DNA from: Humulus lupulus
Lineage: Eukaryota > Streptophyta > Magnoliopsida > Rosales > Cannabaceae
NCBI RefSeq assembly: GCF_963169125.1
Contig: NC_084794.1
Location: forward strand, 116,164,358 to 116,228,357
Length of the DNA: 64,000 nt
Direction: 5' to 3'
The position numbers were made by a program, and so were the translations under genes. Shown in pieces: positions 48,209 through 58,361 of this stretch. The notes beneath the pieces are model-generated. The model saw only the letters and a program-made list of their open reading frames with translations. It was not told the DNA's origin and made no database searches. How positions within the stretch are numbered: position 1 is the stretch's first letter; the number at the start of each line of letters is the position of its first letter.

Positions 48209-49496
48209 TGTTATCCCCAAAAATTGGAGATCAATGACGTGGCAATAAAGGTGACAAGTGGCAGTACATGGTCAGTAAAAGACAGATTAATAGTCAATAA
48301 ATACGTTGACTCCACAGAATTGTGATAAAGTGACCCGGTAGACTGGTGAAGAGTTTGGACTGCTTGAAAGATGTCATAACCAAGCCAAGTGCATCTTAGG
48401 AGATCCCAAGGGTGTGGTCTGAGGAGACCCCAAGGGGGTGGTCCTAGGAGAGCTAAGGAGAGTGCATCCTAGGAGATCCCAAGGGTGTGGTCCGAGGAGA
48501 CCCCAAGGGGGTGGTCCTAGGAGAGCTAAGGAGAATGCATCCTAGGAGATCCCAAGGGTGTGGTTCGAGGAGACCCCAAGGGGGTGGTCCTAGGAGAGCT
48601 AAGGAGAGTGCATCCTAGGAGAACTAAGGAGAGTGCATCCTAGGAGATCCCAAGGATGTGGTCTGAGGAGAGCCCAAGGGACTTTGGTCCGAGGAGAACC
48701 CAAGAGAGTGGTCCTAGGAGACCCCAAGAGAGTGGTCCTAGGAGACCCCAAGGATGTGGTCCGAGGAGAGCCCAAGAATTTGGTCTTTATGCATATGTCC
48801 AACCAGTGCATGGTTGTCCAAATAAAGAAATGGCATGCTAGAGGAGAGTGTCATGTTAGAGGAGAGAAGTGTAGGTCCAACACTTGCATGTTCTACCAGC
48901 AAGTGTATGTCCGACCAGCATGTGTATGATCGACCAGAGTGGAGGTGAGGTGGATCAACTAGCTAGAGGAGGACTAAGTCAAGATTCCCAGAAACAGCTT
49001 CAACAAGATCCGCGGGAATCTCTCATTCCCACAAATGGGGGGTTTTGTTACATTTTGAATGTTTTTTGTAATTTAAATGTAATAAATATAATAAAATATC
49101 CCGATTCTAGGGGATATCAGATGTATGACCCTAAGCCTATAAATAGAGGGCTTATGGGATGAGAGAAAGTTTTCTGCTTCTTCTTTCTAGAGAGAGAAAA
49201 TTTTGGTCTGAGTATTCTAGAGAGAAAAAGTGCTGGTATTTGAAAGGATTCTTGTATTTTTGCAATCTGTACTGAAGAAACTCAGTTGGCTCAGTCCATC
49301 TGATCTTGAGTACAGATCTATAATCACAACTCTAAGTGGATTGGGCTATTACCGACTGATCGGGGCTAAACCACTATAAAAATCTTGTGTGTTATTTACT
49401 TTTCTTGTTTGAACTGTCTGTGTTATTTAAATTCTCTTGAAGATTTGTCGTATTTGACATTCTCACGTACGTCGTTGGCTAAAAACACAGTCAACA
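48209..49496 (+). mobile_element. Solo LTR, 1288 bp, with tandem repeats
   Basis: Starts TGTTATCCCCAAAAATTGG, ends AAAAACACAGTCAACA. A perfect 5-bp duplication AACAA flanks it (48204-48208 and 49497-49501). TATA box TATAAATA at 49138-49145. No coding. It interrupts the CACTA coding frame between the coiled coil and the Transposase_24-like part. Confidence 0.9.
48390..48790 (+). repeat. Tandem repeats in the solo LTR: 72-bp units, then shorter units
   Basis: Units beginning GTGCATCCTAGGAGATCCC start near 48390, 48462 and 48534, spacing 72 bp, with a shortened unit near 48606. After that come 22-30-bp units of the same words (GTGGTCCTAGGAGACCCCAA). They lie upstream of the TATA box, where LTR enhancers often sit. 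Confidence 0.8.
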
Positions 49497-50345
49497 AACA
49501 ACATCAGCCATTTCTGTTGCTATTTTTGGTTTTCTTCCAAAGATGGACGAAATCTTCGCAAACGACCTACAATAATCAACCAAATTTATTTAAAAACTAA
49601 AATATTATAGAATGAAGTTAAATGCAACAAATAAAAAATAATATCATACCCAAGTGCTCTAACACGCCCTGGGTGCTCAGGTGTCCCTAAAGCTTGCGTT
49701 AATATATCATTCCGACCCTTTTCAATGATTTCTCCACTACTAACTTTTTCTCTGAGCTCATTCTGTGAAACAAACCACTGGTCACTTATATTAGTGACTT
49801 ATAAGAACTTTATCATTCCTACATTACTTTAAAATACTTGCTTGAAACCACTTACAATTCTTGCTTCAATTTGTTTGTCCAAATCTGTGACAAGAACCTT
49901 CTTCTTTTCTCGTGCTCTTATCCAAACTTGGTACCATTCTACATCTGCCACATCTAGTTCATTTTTCTACAACATACAACAATTAATTAAAACTGGTGAG
50001 TACAATATTCTTCATAACAGGTTGACAGTTGTAAAATAGTGATGTGAATTACTTACCAAGTCCTCTCTAACATTGGCAAGCCCTCTACGAGATGTACGAT
50101 GCCTCGAAGTATATTTGAGAGCTCTTTCACGTTGTGCTTCCCGCAAAGCCTACATAAAATAAGTAACAATAAGTTTTTAAGCAATTATTAGTATTTCAAA
50201 ACTAATAAATCATATACATAATAGATATACATAATAGTACCACAAACTCAGGAGATAAACAGTGGCTAACAAATGTCCTCCAATCTTCTAGGTCAAGTTC
50301 TGGATATTTCTTATGAAGGATTTGGAGTTCATCTATCAGACCGTC
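49497..50345 (-). pseudogene. CACTA protein exons, Transposase_24-like region
   Basis: Minus-strand exons. 50345-50240 gives DELQILHKKYPELDLEDWRT plus FVSHCLSPEFV, joined to 63013 across the Tat-like element. About 50150-50060 gives ALREAQRERALKYTSRHRTS. About 49970-49855 gives VEWYQVWIRARKKKKVLVTD. About 49765-49650 gives GRNDILTQALGTPEHPGRVR. The last motif, and the W..FV..SPEF motif, are typical of the C-terminal part of plant En/Spm proteins (Transposase_24 family). Introns separate the exons. Most exons are open. Confidence 0.75.
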
Positions 50346-51140
50346 TGTTATACCCAGATTTCGAGCCATAGCAAATATGACCTCGAAAGCTGAGTTCGCA
50401 TTAAATGGTCTCGTGAGGGTTAGGGTATGCTCTACGATTGTAAATCGGAGCCTGCAAAGTATGATACAGACCTCGAATATGGTGACCTCGAAATGATCTC
50501 GATCTCAAAGGATAGCTCTGTGAGCCCCTCATCTTCAGGAACAACTTCGGAGCAGGAATCTCGAGCTCGATATGCTATCTCGAAAGCAATGTCAGCTCGG
50601 GAAATGTCAGTGGCTCGCACAATGACGTGAAACCTTAGATGCTGAAGTCTTGGAGATACGCTGTGATTACCTTGAATATCTACAAGTATTGTAGATATGG
50701 GATATAATCCTCATTTATTGATGTAAATCCTCAAAAATCGTGGGATATTATTTAGTCAGTTATGCGTTTCCTGATCTTTGGGGAACGTTTCCTTTTATAT
50801 CTGATTATGGGCATTTAAGGCCATTTATTTTTATTCACAAAAGAGTAACTACCCAAAATATGTGGGATAGTATTCTGCATCCTTCTCTATAAATAGAGAA
50901 GTCATGCACCATTGTAAAAGACCGAAATTCTGATCCTTGAGAGAAAACTCTGGAGAATTCATGCTAAAGAATTGTTCAGAGATAATCTTGAGATTAATAA
51001 CAGAGACTCGTGGACTAGGCAGATTTAACTGCTGAACCACGTAAAAACCGTGTGTCTGATTCGTTTGCTTATTTTAGCCATTGTCTTTAATTGTTTACGT
51101 GCTCTCTTCTTTTATCTGCTGACGAAAAACGACGTCAACA
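50346..51140 (+). repeat. 5' LTR of the Tat-like element
   Basis: TGTTATACCCAGATTTCGAG to ACGACGTCAACA. TATA box at 50888-50895 (CTCTATAAATAGAGAAG). A TTTGGTGCTTTCATTGAGAG primer-site region follows directly at 51142. Confidence 0.95.
50888..50895 (+). promoter_or_regulatory. TATA box of the Tat-like 5' LTR
   Basis: TATAAATA inside a short inverted repeat (CTCTATAAATAGAG). The same site is in the 3' LTR at 62760-62767. Confidence 0.65.
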
Positions 51141-51188
51141 GTTTGGTGCTTTCATTGAGAGCCTCAAGCATCCATCCCAGAGAAATTC

Positions 51189-52004
51189 ATGGCTGCAAAC
51201 AATCAGAACACTCCTGAAGAAAATTACCCAAGGCGTCCTGGAAAACAACTGATGGAGAACCCGGACGCTGAAGAAAGGAGTGGGTCCTCCGATTCCCAGG
51301 GACCGCCTCCACAACCAAGGGATGAGGACATGTATTATAACCTTGAGCGTTATGTTCCTATTGTAGAATTGGAGAATCGGCAGCTGAAACAGCTGCTGGC
51401 AGATGCCAACAAACGTAACGAGGAGTTGACTAGGATAGCCGCGGAGGCGCAGGTGGCTCAGCCCCCGCTTCCGCGCGAAGACCAAGTCCCTCCTCCAAGG
51501 GACGTGCACATTCCTCCCCGGAGGCCCCGTGGATGTCCACGAAAAAATGCTGCCACAAGGAGGCCAGCACAACCTCCAGCACCAACAGAGCCATCTGCTC
51601 TTTCTAGGCCTCAGAGGAGTACCCGAGCTCGGGTCCCGCCTAATCCACCTGTGGGAGTGCCTGCAGGGACTGAGAACAACCGAGCTCCTACCGAGGCTCG
51701 GACTCAGGTTCCTGGTAGTGCACCAAACGCAACTGGCCCATCTCGGGCAAATTCTGGACCCTCCAGGCCGAGGCAAGGACGACAACCACCGTCACCTATA
51801 CGGTTTCCTCCGTCTCCCATAAGATATCCTTCACCTCCCCGCAGGAATGCTCAACCTGATCGAGATCAGGATCAAGGGCGTACAGGGGAAAGACAAGAAA
51901 ACAGGGAGACGTTCCAGGGGCGGAAAGGCGCGCCATCCGAGAGAAGTCAGACGTCCCGATCTCGCACTGCAGGGACAAGGCGACGTAGAAAGGATCCACC
52001 ATGA
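51189..52004 (+). pseudogene. Gag, N-terminal part, ends at an in-frame TGA
   Basis: 271 codons from the first ATG after the primer site. Short helical part with VPIVELENRQLKQLLADAN, then a long basic, proline- and arginine-rich linker. The frame is the same as the rest of gag-pol. TGA at 52002-52004 (probably CGA before) and TAG at 52152-52154 interrupt it before the gag core. Confidence 0.8.
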
Positions 52005-52307
52005 AATGACCGATCGATGAGTTTCACTAGTGATGAGTCCGGAGAAACTAGGTCTGTCAGTAAACACGACCGGGATCGTAAAAATACTGGAAATCACAAG
52101 AGCCATCCCGACCTGCGCAATCACCTGAATCAGAGCAGGGGAAAGGGAGATTAGACAAACCCGGATCTTAGGAATCATCTGAATGGGCGTAGAGATCCCT
52201 CACGAAGATGCGAGCCTGGGATCGCGATTAATGACTATCAATTCCAAACACTGCCTAAGGACCCAGTACAAGAAAGGATCGATCAGCTCGAAAAAGCCTT
52301 TAGGCTT

Positions 52308-54254
52308 TTGAAGAATGAGCGAGGAAACGGTCGATATGAGGACTCTGATGAGGAGCTCGAGCCGTTTGCTCCCAATATTTCTAACACTCAGTTCCCCCAA
52401 GGGTTCCGGATTCCTCACGTCCCAGCGTTTGAAGGAAAAACCGACCCATGCAGCCATCTGAGTACATTCAACACTATCATGAGAGCTAGTAACGTGGGTT
52501 ACGAGCTCAGATGTATGTTGTTTCCGACATCATTGGCCGGGCCTGCCAAGAGTTGGTTCGAGAAGTACAAGAGACATTCTATAACTTCGTGGGATCAATT
52601 GTCTAGAGACTTCAAGAAGCAGTTCCGAGCTATGGTGGGAGTCAGACCCGAAGCATCCACTTTGACTAACGTCCGACAACAACCGGGCGAAACACTAAAG
52701 AGTTACCTGACAAGATTTAATCTAGAGGTCGCCCGAGCTCGAGACGTGGATGACAGTGGGCATTTGATGGCCATTCGAGTTGGTGTTTTGCCCGGGAGTG
52801 CCCTTTGGGATGACATGCAAGGGAAACCGGTGAGGTCGATAACCGAGTTTAACAGACGGGCGCAGAAATTTGTCAATGTAGAGGAAGCGAGGTCAACACT
52901 CAAGGAGACCTCGCAGACCGAAACTACAACGATAAACATTAACTCCGCCTCAACCTCGGTTGACCCAGTAGTTACACAGCCTACCTCGGAGAATCCTTCC
53001 AAGAGGAAAAAGAGCGAGGGAAATAATCCCGAGGCTGATGGAGGAAAGAAGAAAAAAGGAGAAAGGTATTTCTCCGTATATAAAGTGCATACCGAGCTCA
53101 ACGAGTCTCGGGAAAACATATACCTGGCTAATGAAAACCAGGTCCCCTTCAGGCGTCCGGACCCTATGAGGAATCAAAAGTCCAAGAGGGACTCCAGCAA
53201 GTATTGTCGATTTCATAGGGACACCGGCCACACAACTGATGAGTGCCGACAGCTGAAGGACGAGATCGAAGGATTGATCTCGAGAGGTTATTTCCGGCAG
53301 TACGTCAAAAACCAGAATACTGGACAGGCTACTGCTAGCCAGAGAGTAGCCGCGCTTCCGGCAGCAAAGAATAATAACTCCCGATCTCGGGATGAGGACA
53401 GGCCTCCGCCGATAGATGGAGAGGACGTAATAACCATCTCGGGAGGTCCTCATCTCGCAGGAGGGGGCAGAAATGCTCAAAAACGATATGTGAATGAGCT
53501 GAAGACAGGGGACGGGTCTCCATATGAACCTGAACCAAGGGCACCAAAAATCCAAAGGGTTGAGACTCAGCCTATAACCTTCACCGAGGAGGATGCCTCC
53601 CATGTCCAGTTCCCTCATCATGATCCACTCGTGATCACCCTACAGCTTGCCAACAAAAGAGTGCGCCGAGTTCTCATAGATAATGGGAGCTCAGTTAACA
53701 TTCTTTATAAAGCAACCCTAGAAAAAATGGGACTCTCCCTTCGCGACCTGAAGGCTTGTGCAACCACTTTGTACGGCTTTTCTGGAGAAGGAACCGCCTG
53801 TATGGGGTCCATTGAACTCCCTGTGACCTTGGGAGACTATCCAGTCTCGGTGACCAAGATGATGGAGTTCGTGGTAGTAGAGTTACCATCTGCCTACAAT
53901 GTATTGCTCGGGAGACCCGCCCTGGTCGGGCTGGGGGCAGTTTCATCTGTAAGGCATCTAGCCCTTAAGTTCCCAACTCCAAGCGGGGTCGGAACATTGA
54001 AAGGAGATCAATTGGCAGGATGGGAGTGCTACAGCATTTCCTTAAGGGGAAAGAAACAAACAAGCGCGCAAGCACTTGTTGTCATACAGAATAAAGATGG
54101 GACAGTTTTAGAAATTGATGAGGAGATCGATCCAAGGATTGAAGAGAAGGTTGACCTCCAACCTTTGGAGGAGCTCGAAGAGGTTCAGCTCGATGAATCT
54201 GATCCCTCAAAAAAGGTGAAGGTCGGGAAACACCTCCAAGACGAATCAAAATAG
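52308..54254 (+). pseudogene. Gag core, zinc finger and protease of the Tat-like element
   Basis: Same frame as 51189. The gag core includes IPHVPAFEGKTDP and LAGPAKSWFEKY, with SYLTRFNLEVARARDVDDS following. A finger-like YCRFHRDTGHTTDECRQLKD is in the middle. Protease is near codons 440-520 (RVLIDNGSSVNILY; DNGS in place of DSGA is common in this lineage). Codons upstream of the ATG at 52308 also read as gag, so this ATG is probably internal. It ends at TAG 54252-54254 in a leaky-stop context. Confidence 0.85.
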
Positions 54255-54260
54255 CAATTA
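54252..54260 (+). promoter_or_regulatory. Possible stop-codon readthrough signal UAG-CAA-UUA
   Basis: The stop that separates protease from RT is TAG followed by CAA TTA, in frame. This equals the UAG-CAR-YYA leaky context known from plant viral replicases and reported for the plant retroelement SIRE1. Whether it is a functional signal or a chance nonsense mutation is open. Confidence 0.4.
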
Positions 54261-54311
54261 ATTTTCTTTCTGAAGAAAAACCAGGATGTCTTCGCGTGGT
54301 CCCACTCTGAC

Positions 54312-55544
54312 ATGGTGGGAATAAGCCCTAATGTAGCGAGCCACACATTGAATATAGACAAAAGCTTTCCCCTGAAGCAGCAAAAGCGAAGGCAGCTGGA
54401 TGAAGACAGAAAGAAAGCACTAAAGGAGGAGGTGGACAGGCTGAAAGCAAATAATTTTATAAGGGACGCTTTTTACCCTGATTGGGTGGCCAATCCAGTG
54501 TTGGTCCCGAAACCCAATGGGACATGGAGGACGTGCATTGAGTACTCGGACCTCAACAAGGCCTGCCCGAAAGACTGTTTTCCCCTGCCGAGAATTGATC
54601 AGCTCGTGGATGCCACGGCGGGGCATGGTCTGATGTCGTTCATGGATGCCTATTCTGGATATAACCAGATTCCCATCCATGCCCCCGACCAAGAGCATAC
54701 GAGCTTCATTACAGATAAAGGGCTCTACTGCTACAATGTCATGCCATTCGGACTCAAGAATGCCGGAGCCACGTACCAGCGGCTCGTAAACATGATGTTC
54801 TCAGAGCAAATAGGGAACAACATGGAAGTTTATGTTGACGACATGCTTGTAAAGTCCCAACTTAACAAGAACCATGTTGATGACCTCGAAGAGTGCTTTG
54901 GCGTGCTCAGAAAGTACAACATGAAGTTGAATCCTCAGAAGTGCACTTTTGGGGTGTCTTCAGGAAAATTTCTGGGTTTCATTGTCAATTCTCGTGGGAT
55001 CGAGGCTAATCCCGACAAGATAAAGGCCCTCATCGATATGCCTTCGCCTAGGAAGCATAAAGATGTTCAAAGCCTGACTGGCAGGATGGCAGCTCTGAGC
55101 AGGTTCATCTCGAAGTCAACAGACCGCGGTCTCCCATTCTTCAACTTATTGAAAGGAAGTAAGAAGTTCGAATGGACAGATGAGTGCGAGCTAGCCTTTC
55201 AGGAGCTCAAAAAGCACCTAGCCGAACCGCCCATCCTATCAAAGCCTGAGACGGGAGAAGTACTGTTCCTGTACCTCTCAACTACCAAACACGCGATAAG
55301 CGCGGTGCTCGTCCGAGAGGAAGAGAGAATACAGAAACCCGTCTACTATATCAGTAAAAGATTACTGGGGGCAGAGTCAAGGTATCCACTGATGGAGAAG
55401 CTCGCCCTCAGTCTGATCCACTCATCTCGAAAGCTCCGCCCTTACTTCCAGGCACATCCTATCCATGTATTAACAGATCAACCACTAAGGCAAGTCTTGT
55501 CTAAACCAGAGGCGTCTGGTCGACTCCTAAAGTGGGCTGTTTAA
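54312..55544 (+). pseudogene. RT and first RNase H of the Tat-like element
   Basis: Same frame, 410 codons between TAG 54252 and TAA 55542-55544. RT motifs are FYPDWVANPVLVPK, DLNKACPKDCFPLPRIDQLV, FMDAYSGYNQIP and MPFGLKNAGATYQR, with catalytic YVDDMLVKS. RNase H follows (FLYLSTTKHAISAVLVRE, PVYYISKRLLGAESRYP). LTDQPL marks the third acidic site. RT itself has no break. Confidence 0.9.
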
Positions 55545-55598
55545 CTCAGACAATTCAAGATCACCTACCATCCGAGGACGACCATCAAGGCACAAGCG

Positions 55599-57386
55599 TT
55601 GGCGGATTTCATAGTGGAGTGCACCGGCATCGCTGATGACGAGGTAATAACCACGGCCCACGAGTTGTGGAAACTTTACATCGACGGGTCGTCAAATGAA
55701 AATGGAGCGGGGGCAGGAGTTATTTTGATCACTCCTGCAGGGAGCAAATTTCACTCTGCATTAAGGTTCGACTTTAAAGCATCTAATAATGAAGCTGAGT
55801 ACGAGGCTTTACTGGCGGGACTACGAATAGCAAAGGAACTCAAGGCCAGAGCTATACATTGCTACAGCGACTCTCAGCTCGTAGTTAATCAAATCTTGGG
55901 AGAGTACCAGGCTCGTGGCACAAAAATGGCAGCTTATCTGGAGAAGGCAAAGTGCGCATTGGAGTTTTTTGAGTTTTATACAATCGAACAGGTTCCCCGA
56001 GAACAAAACTCAAACGCAGATGCCTTAGCTCGCCTCGCCACCTCCGCCGAAAATGAGGAGCTGAATGTTGTGCCCGTAGGGCACTTGTCAGCACCCAGCA
56101 TTACTGAGCCAGACAAGGAAGATGTGTGCATGATCGAGACAGAACCGACCTGGATGAGCCCGATCGTTGAATACCTCAAAAATGGAATTCTTCCAAAAGA
56201 TCGAAGTCAGGCTCGGAAACTAATGTATCAACTTCCTCGTTACACCATCCTGGATGGAAGACTATACAGAAGAGGGTATTCCATGCCATTGCTCAGATGC
56301 GTGACTCCCCCCGAGGCAAAGAAGATTATTGAAGAAATTCATGAAGGGTTCTGCGGAGATCATACCGGGGGGCACAACCTATCCAAGAAGATTATACGCC
56401 AAGGATATTTCTGGCCAACCATTAAAGCGGATTCTTTCGAGTTCGTGAAAAAGTGCGACAAGTGCCAGAGATTCGCCACGATACCCCGAGCTCCACCTTC
56501 CGAACTAACCATGTTGACGTCCCCATGGCCTTTTGCGGTATGGGGCATCGACCTCATAGGCTCACTCCCAACTGGCAAAGGAGGAGTAAAGTATGCTGTG
56601 GTCGCGGTTGATTACTTCACAAAATGGACAGAGGCTGAACCACTAGCGACCATAACTTCAAAGAAGATCCTAGATTTCGTGGTAAAGAACATTGTATGCC
56701 GATATGGAGTGCCAAGAAAGATTGTGTCTGACAACGGAACCCAGTTTGACTGCGACTTATTTACCAACTTTTGTAACAAGAACGGCATAATCAAGAGCTT
56801 TTCGTCAGTGGCTCACCCTCAGGCGAACGGTCAGGTCGAAGCCGTTAATAAAACTCTCAAGAGTTCCTTGAAGAAAAAGTTGGAAGAAGCAAAGGGACGA
56901 TGGCCTGAGGAATTACCCCAAGTCCTTTGGGGATATAGAACTACAGCTCGGACATCAACTGGACATACCCCATTTTCTCTATCATACGGCTGCGAGGCAA
57001 TGTTGCCCATTGAGGTCGAAATTCCAACGATTCGAACTCAGATTTACGACCAAAGTTCCAATCATACTCAGCTCGAAGAAACCCTAGACTTGATCGAAGA
57101 AAAAAGGGAGGAGGCTCAGCTGAGAAATGCTGCTTACCAGCAACGAACAACAAGATATTTCAATAAAAGGGTTCGAAGTCGAAAGTTCGGAGTAGGAGAC
57201 CTGATTTTGAGACGAGTATTCTTAGCAACCCGAGATCCAGCAGCAGGAGTACTCGGGCAAAACTGGGAAGGACCATACCTGATAGAATCAGTCATCTGCC
57301 CTGGCGTATACAAACTTGCGAGATTAGATGGGAGCCTGATACCTCGAGCATGGAATGGCGAACACCTTAGACCATATTATCAATAG
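55599..57386 (+). pseudogene. Second RNase H and integrase of the Tat-like element
   Basis: Same frame after TAA 55542. Codons 1-160 contain a second, plant-type RNase H (LYIDGSSNENGAGAGVILI, NNEAEYEALLAGL, CYSDSQLVVNQI, NSNADALARLA), the extra domain that defines the Tat group. Integrase follows: finger H..H..C..C (HEGFCGDHTGGHN, CDKCQRF) and D-D-E (WGIDLIG, IVSDNGTQFD, GQVEAVNKTL), then the GVGDLILRRV and LARLDGSLIPRAWNGEHL tail. The frame stays open to the stop at 57384. Confidence 0.9.
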
Positions 57387-58361
57387 TGTAGAAAGTGTCG
57401 CCTGTAACCATGATTTTCTATCCACGTTAGTTTGTTTTTGAATTTCATCAAATAAAATGTCTACTTTGTTTCACATGTAATTTATTTTTATTTTTGCAAT
57501 CTCTCTTAATTTAATAACCTATGGTCACACTCATAGGATATTAAGGGGGCAACATTGGTATACATACCTCCAGCTTAAAAAATAAAAAATATAAAAAGTA
57601 TTTGGATACAACCAAATACGCGAGCTTAGATAGTTCGGACTTAACCGAGTTATCAAAAACAAAAAAGTATTTGGATATAACCAAATACGCGAGCTTAGAT
57701 AGTTCGGACTTAACCGAGCGAGCTTAGATAGTTCGGACTTAACCGAGTTATCAAAAACATTAAGTATTTGGAAATAACCAAGTACACGGGCTTAGATAGT
57801 TCGGACATTACCGAGCTACCAAAAACCAAAAACGTTTGGAGTTTAACCAGATGTGCAAGCAAAACAGGTTTGGAACAAACCAGCCAAATTATCGATCGAT
57901 GATAAATGGGAGCCAAAACCCATCACAAAATATGTCGAGATCGAGGCTGGAACATCTTAAAATAGTTTCGAACTCATAACCTCGGAGCTAAGATACTAAG
58001 GATGAGGAAAAGTGACTAAAAGATTAACCAAATCATTCATATTACATGCCATATAAGTACTTTTCAGTTCATGGTTAAAGTAATGTCCGACCTTGATAAA
58101 TAACGAGGTTGGAAACGGATAATTCAAATAAACTATGCATGAATGCATCGAATTTCGAGCCTAAATCCAAACTATGTTTGTATGCATAAATAAACATAAC
58201 CGGTCCATCAATTATAAAACTATGCAAAATATTTCGAGCCAAGAAATGTAAGCATATAAAAGAATAATAAAGGGAATTGTATCAGCCCCGTGGGCATAAG
58301 TTAAAATAATTACAGAAATAATGGGACGCAGCCCCGAAAACTGATCTCCCCGAGGTCAGAT
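57387..58361. other. Spacer between pol and the antisense gene
   Basis: No coding. Contains the tandem repeats at 57590-57840. The antisense gene's stop is at 58362. Confidence 0.6.
57590..57840 (+). repeat. Tandem repeats of about 65-70 bp downstream of pol
   Basis: Words AAGTATTTGGATAYAACCAA, GCGAGCTTAGATAGTTCGGA and CTTAACCGAGTTATCAAAAA recur in order at about 57596, 57664 and 57767, with an extra partial unit at 57718. Confidence 0.8.

Noticed and set aside
48390..48790. Regular repeats that could suggest a CRISPR array
   Set aside because: The units are directly adjacent with no unique spacers, inside a plant LTR.
51135..53621. Minus-strand open frames up to 223 codons in the Tat-like element
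   Set aside because: They overlap gag and protease in antisense, show low-complexity composition and have no splice or domain support, unlike 58362-60951.
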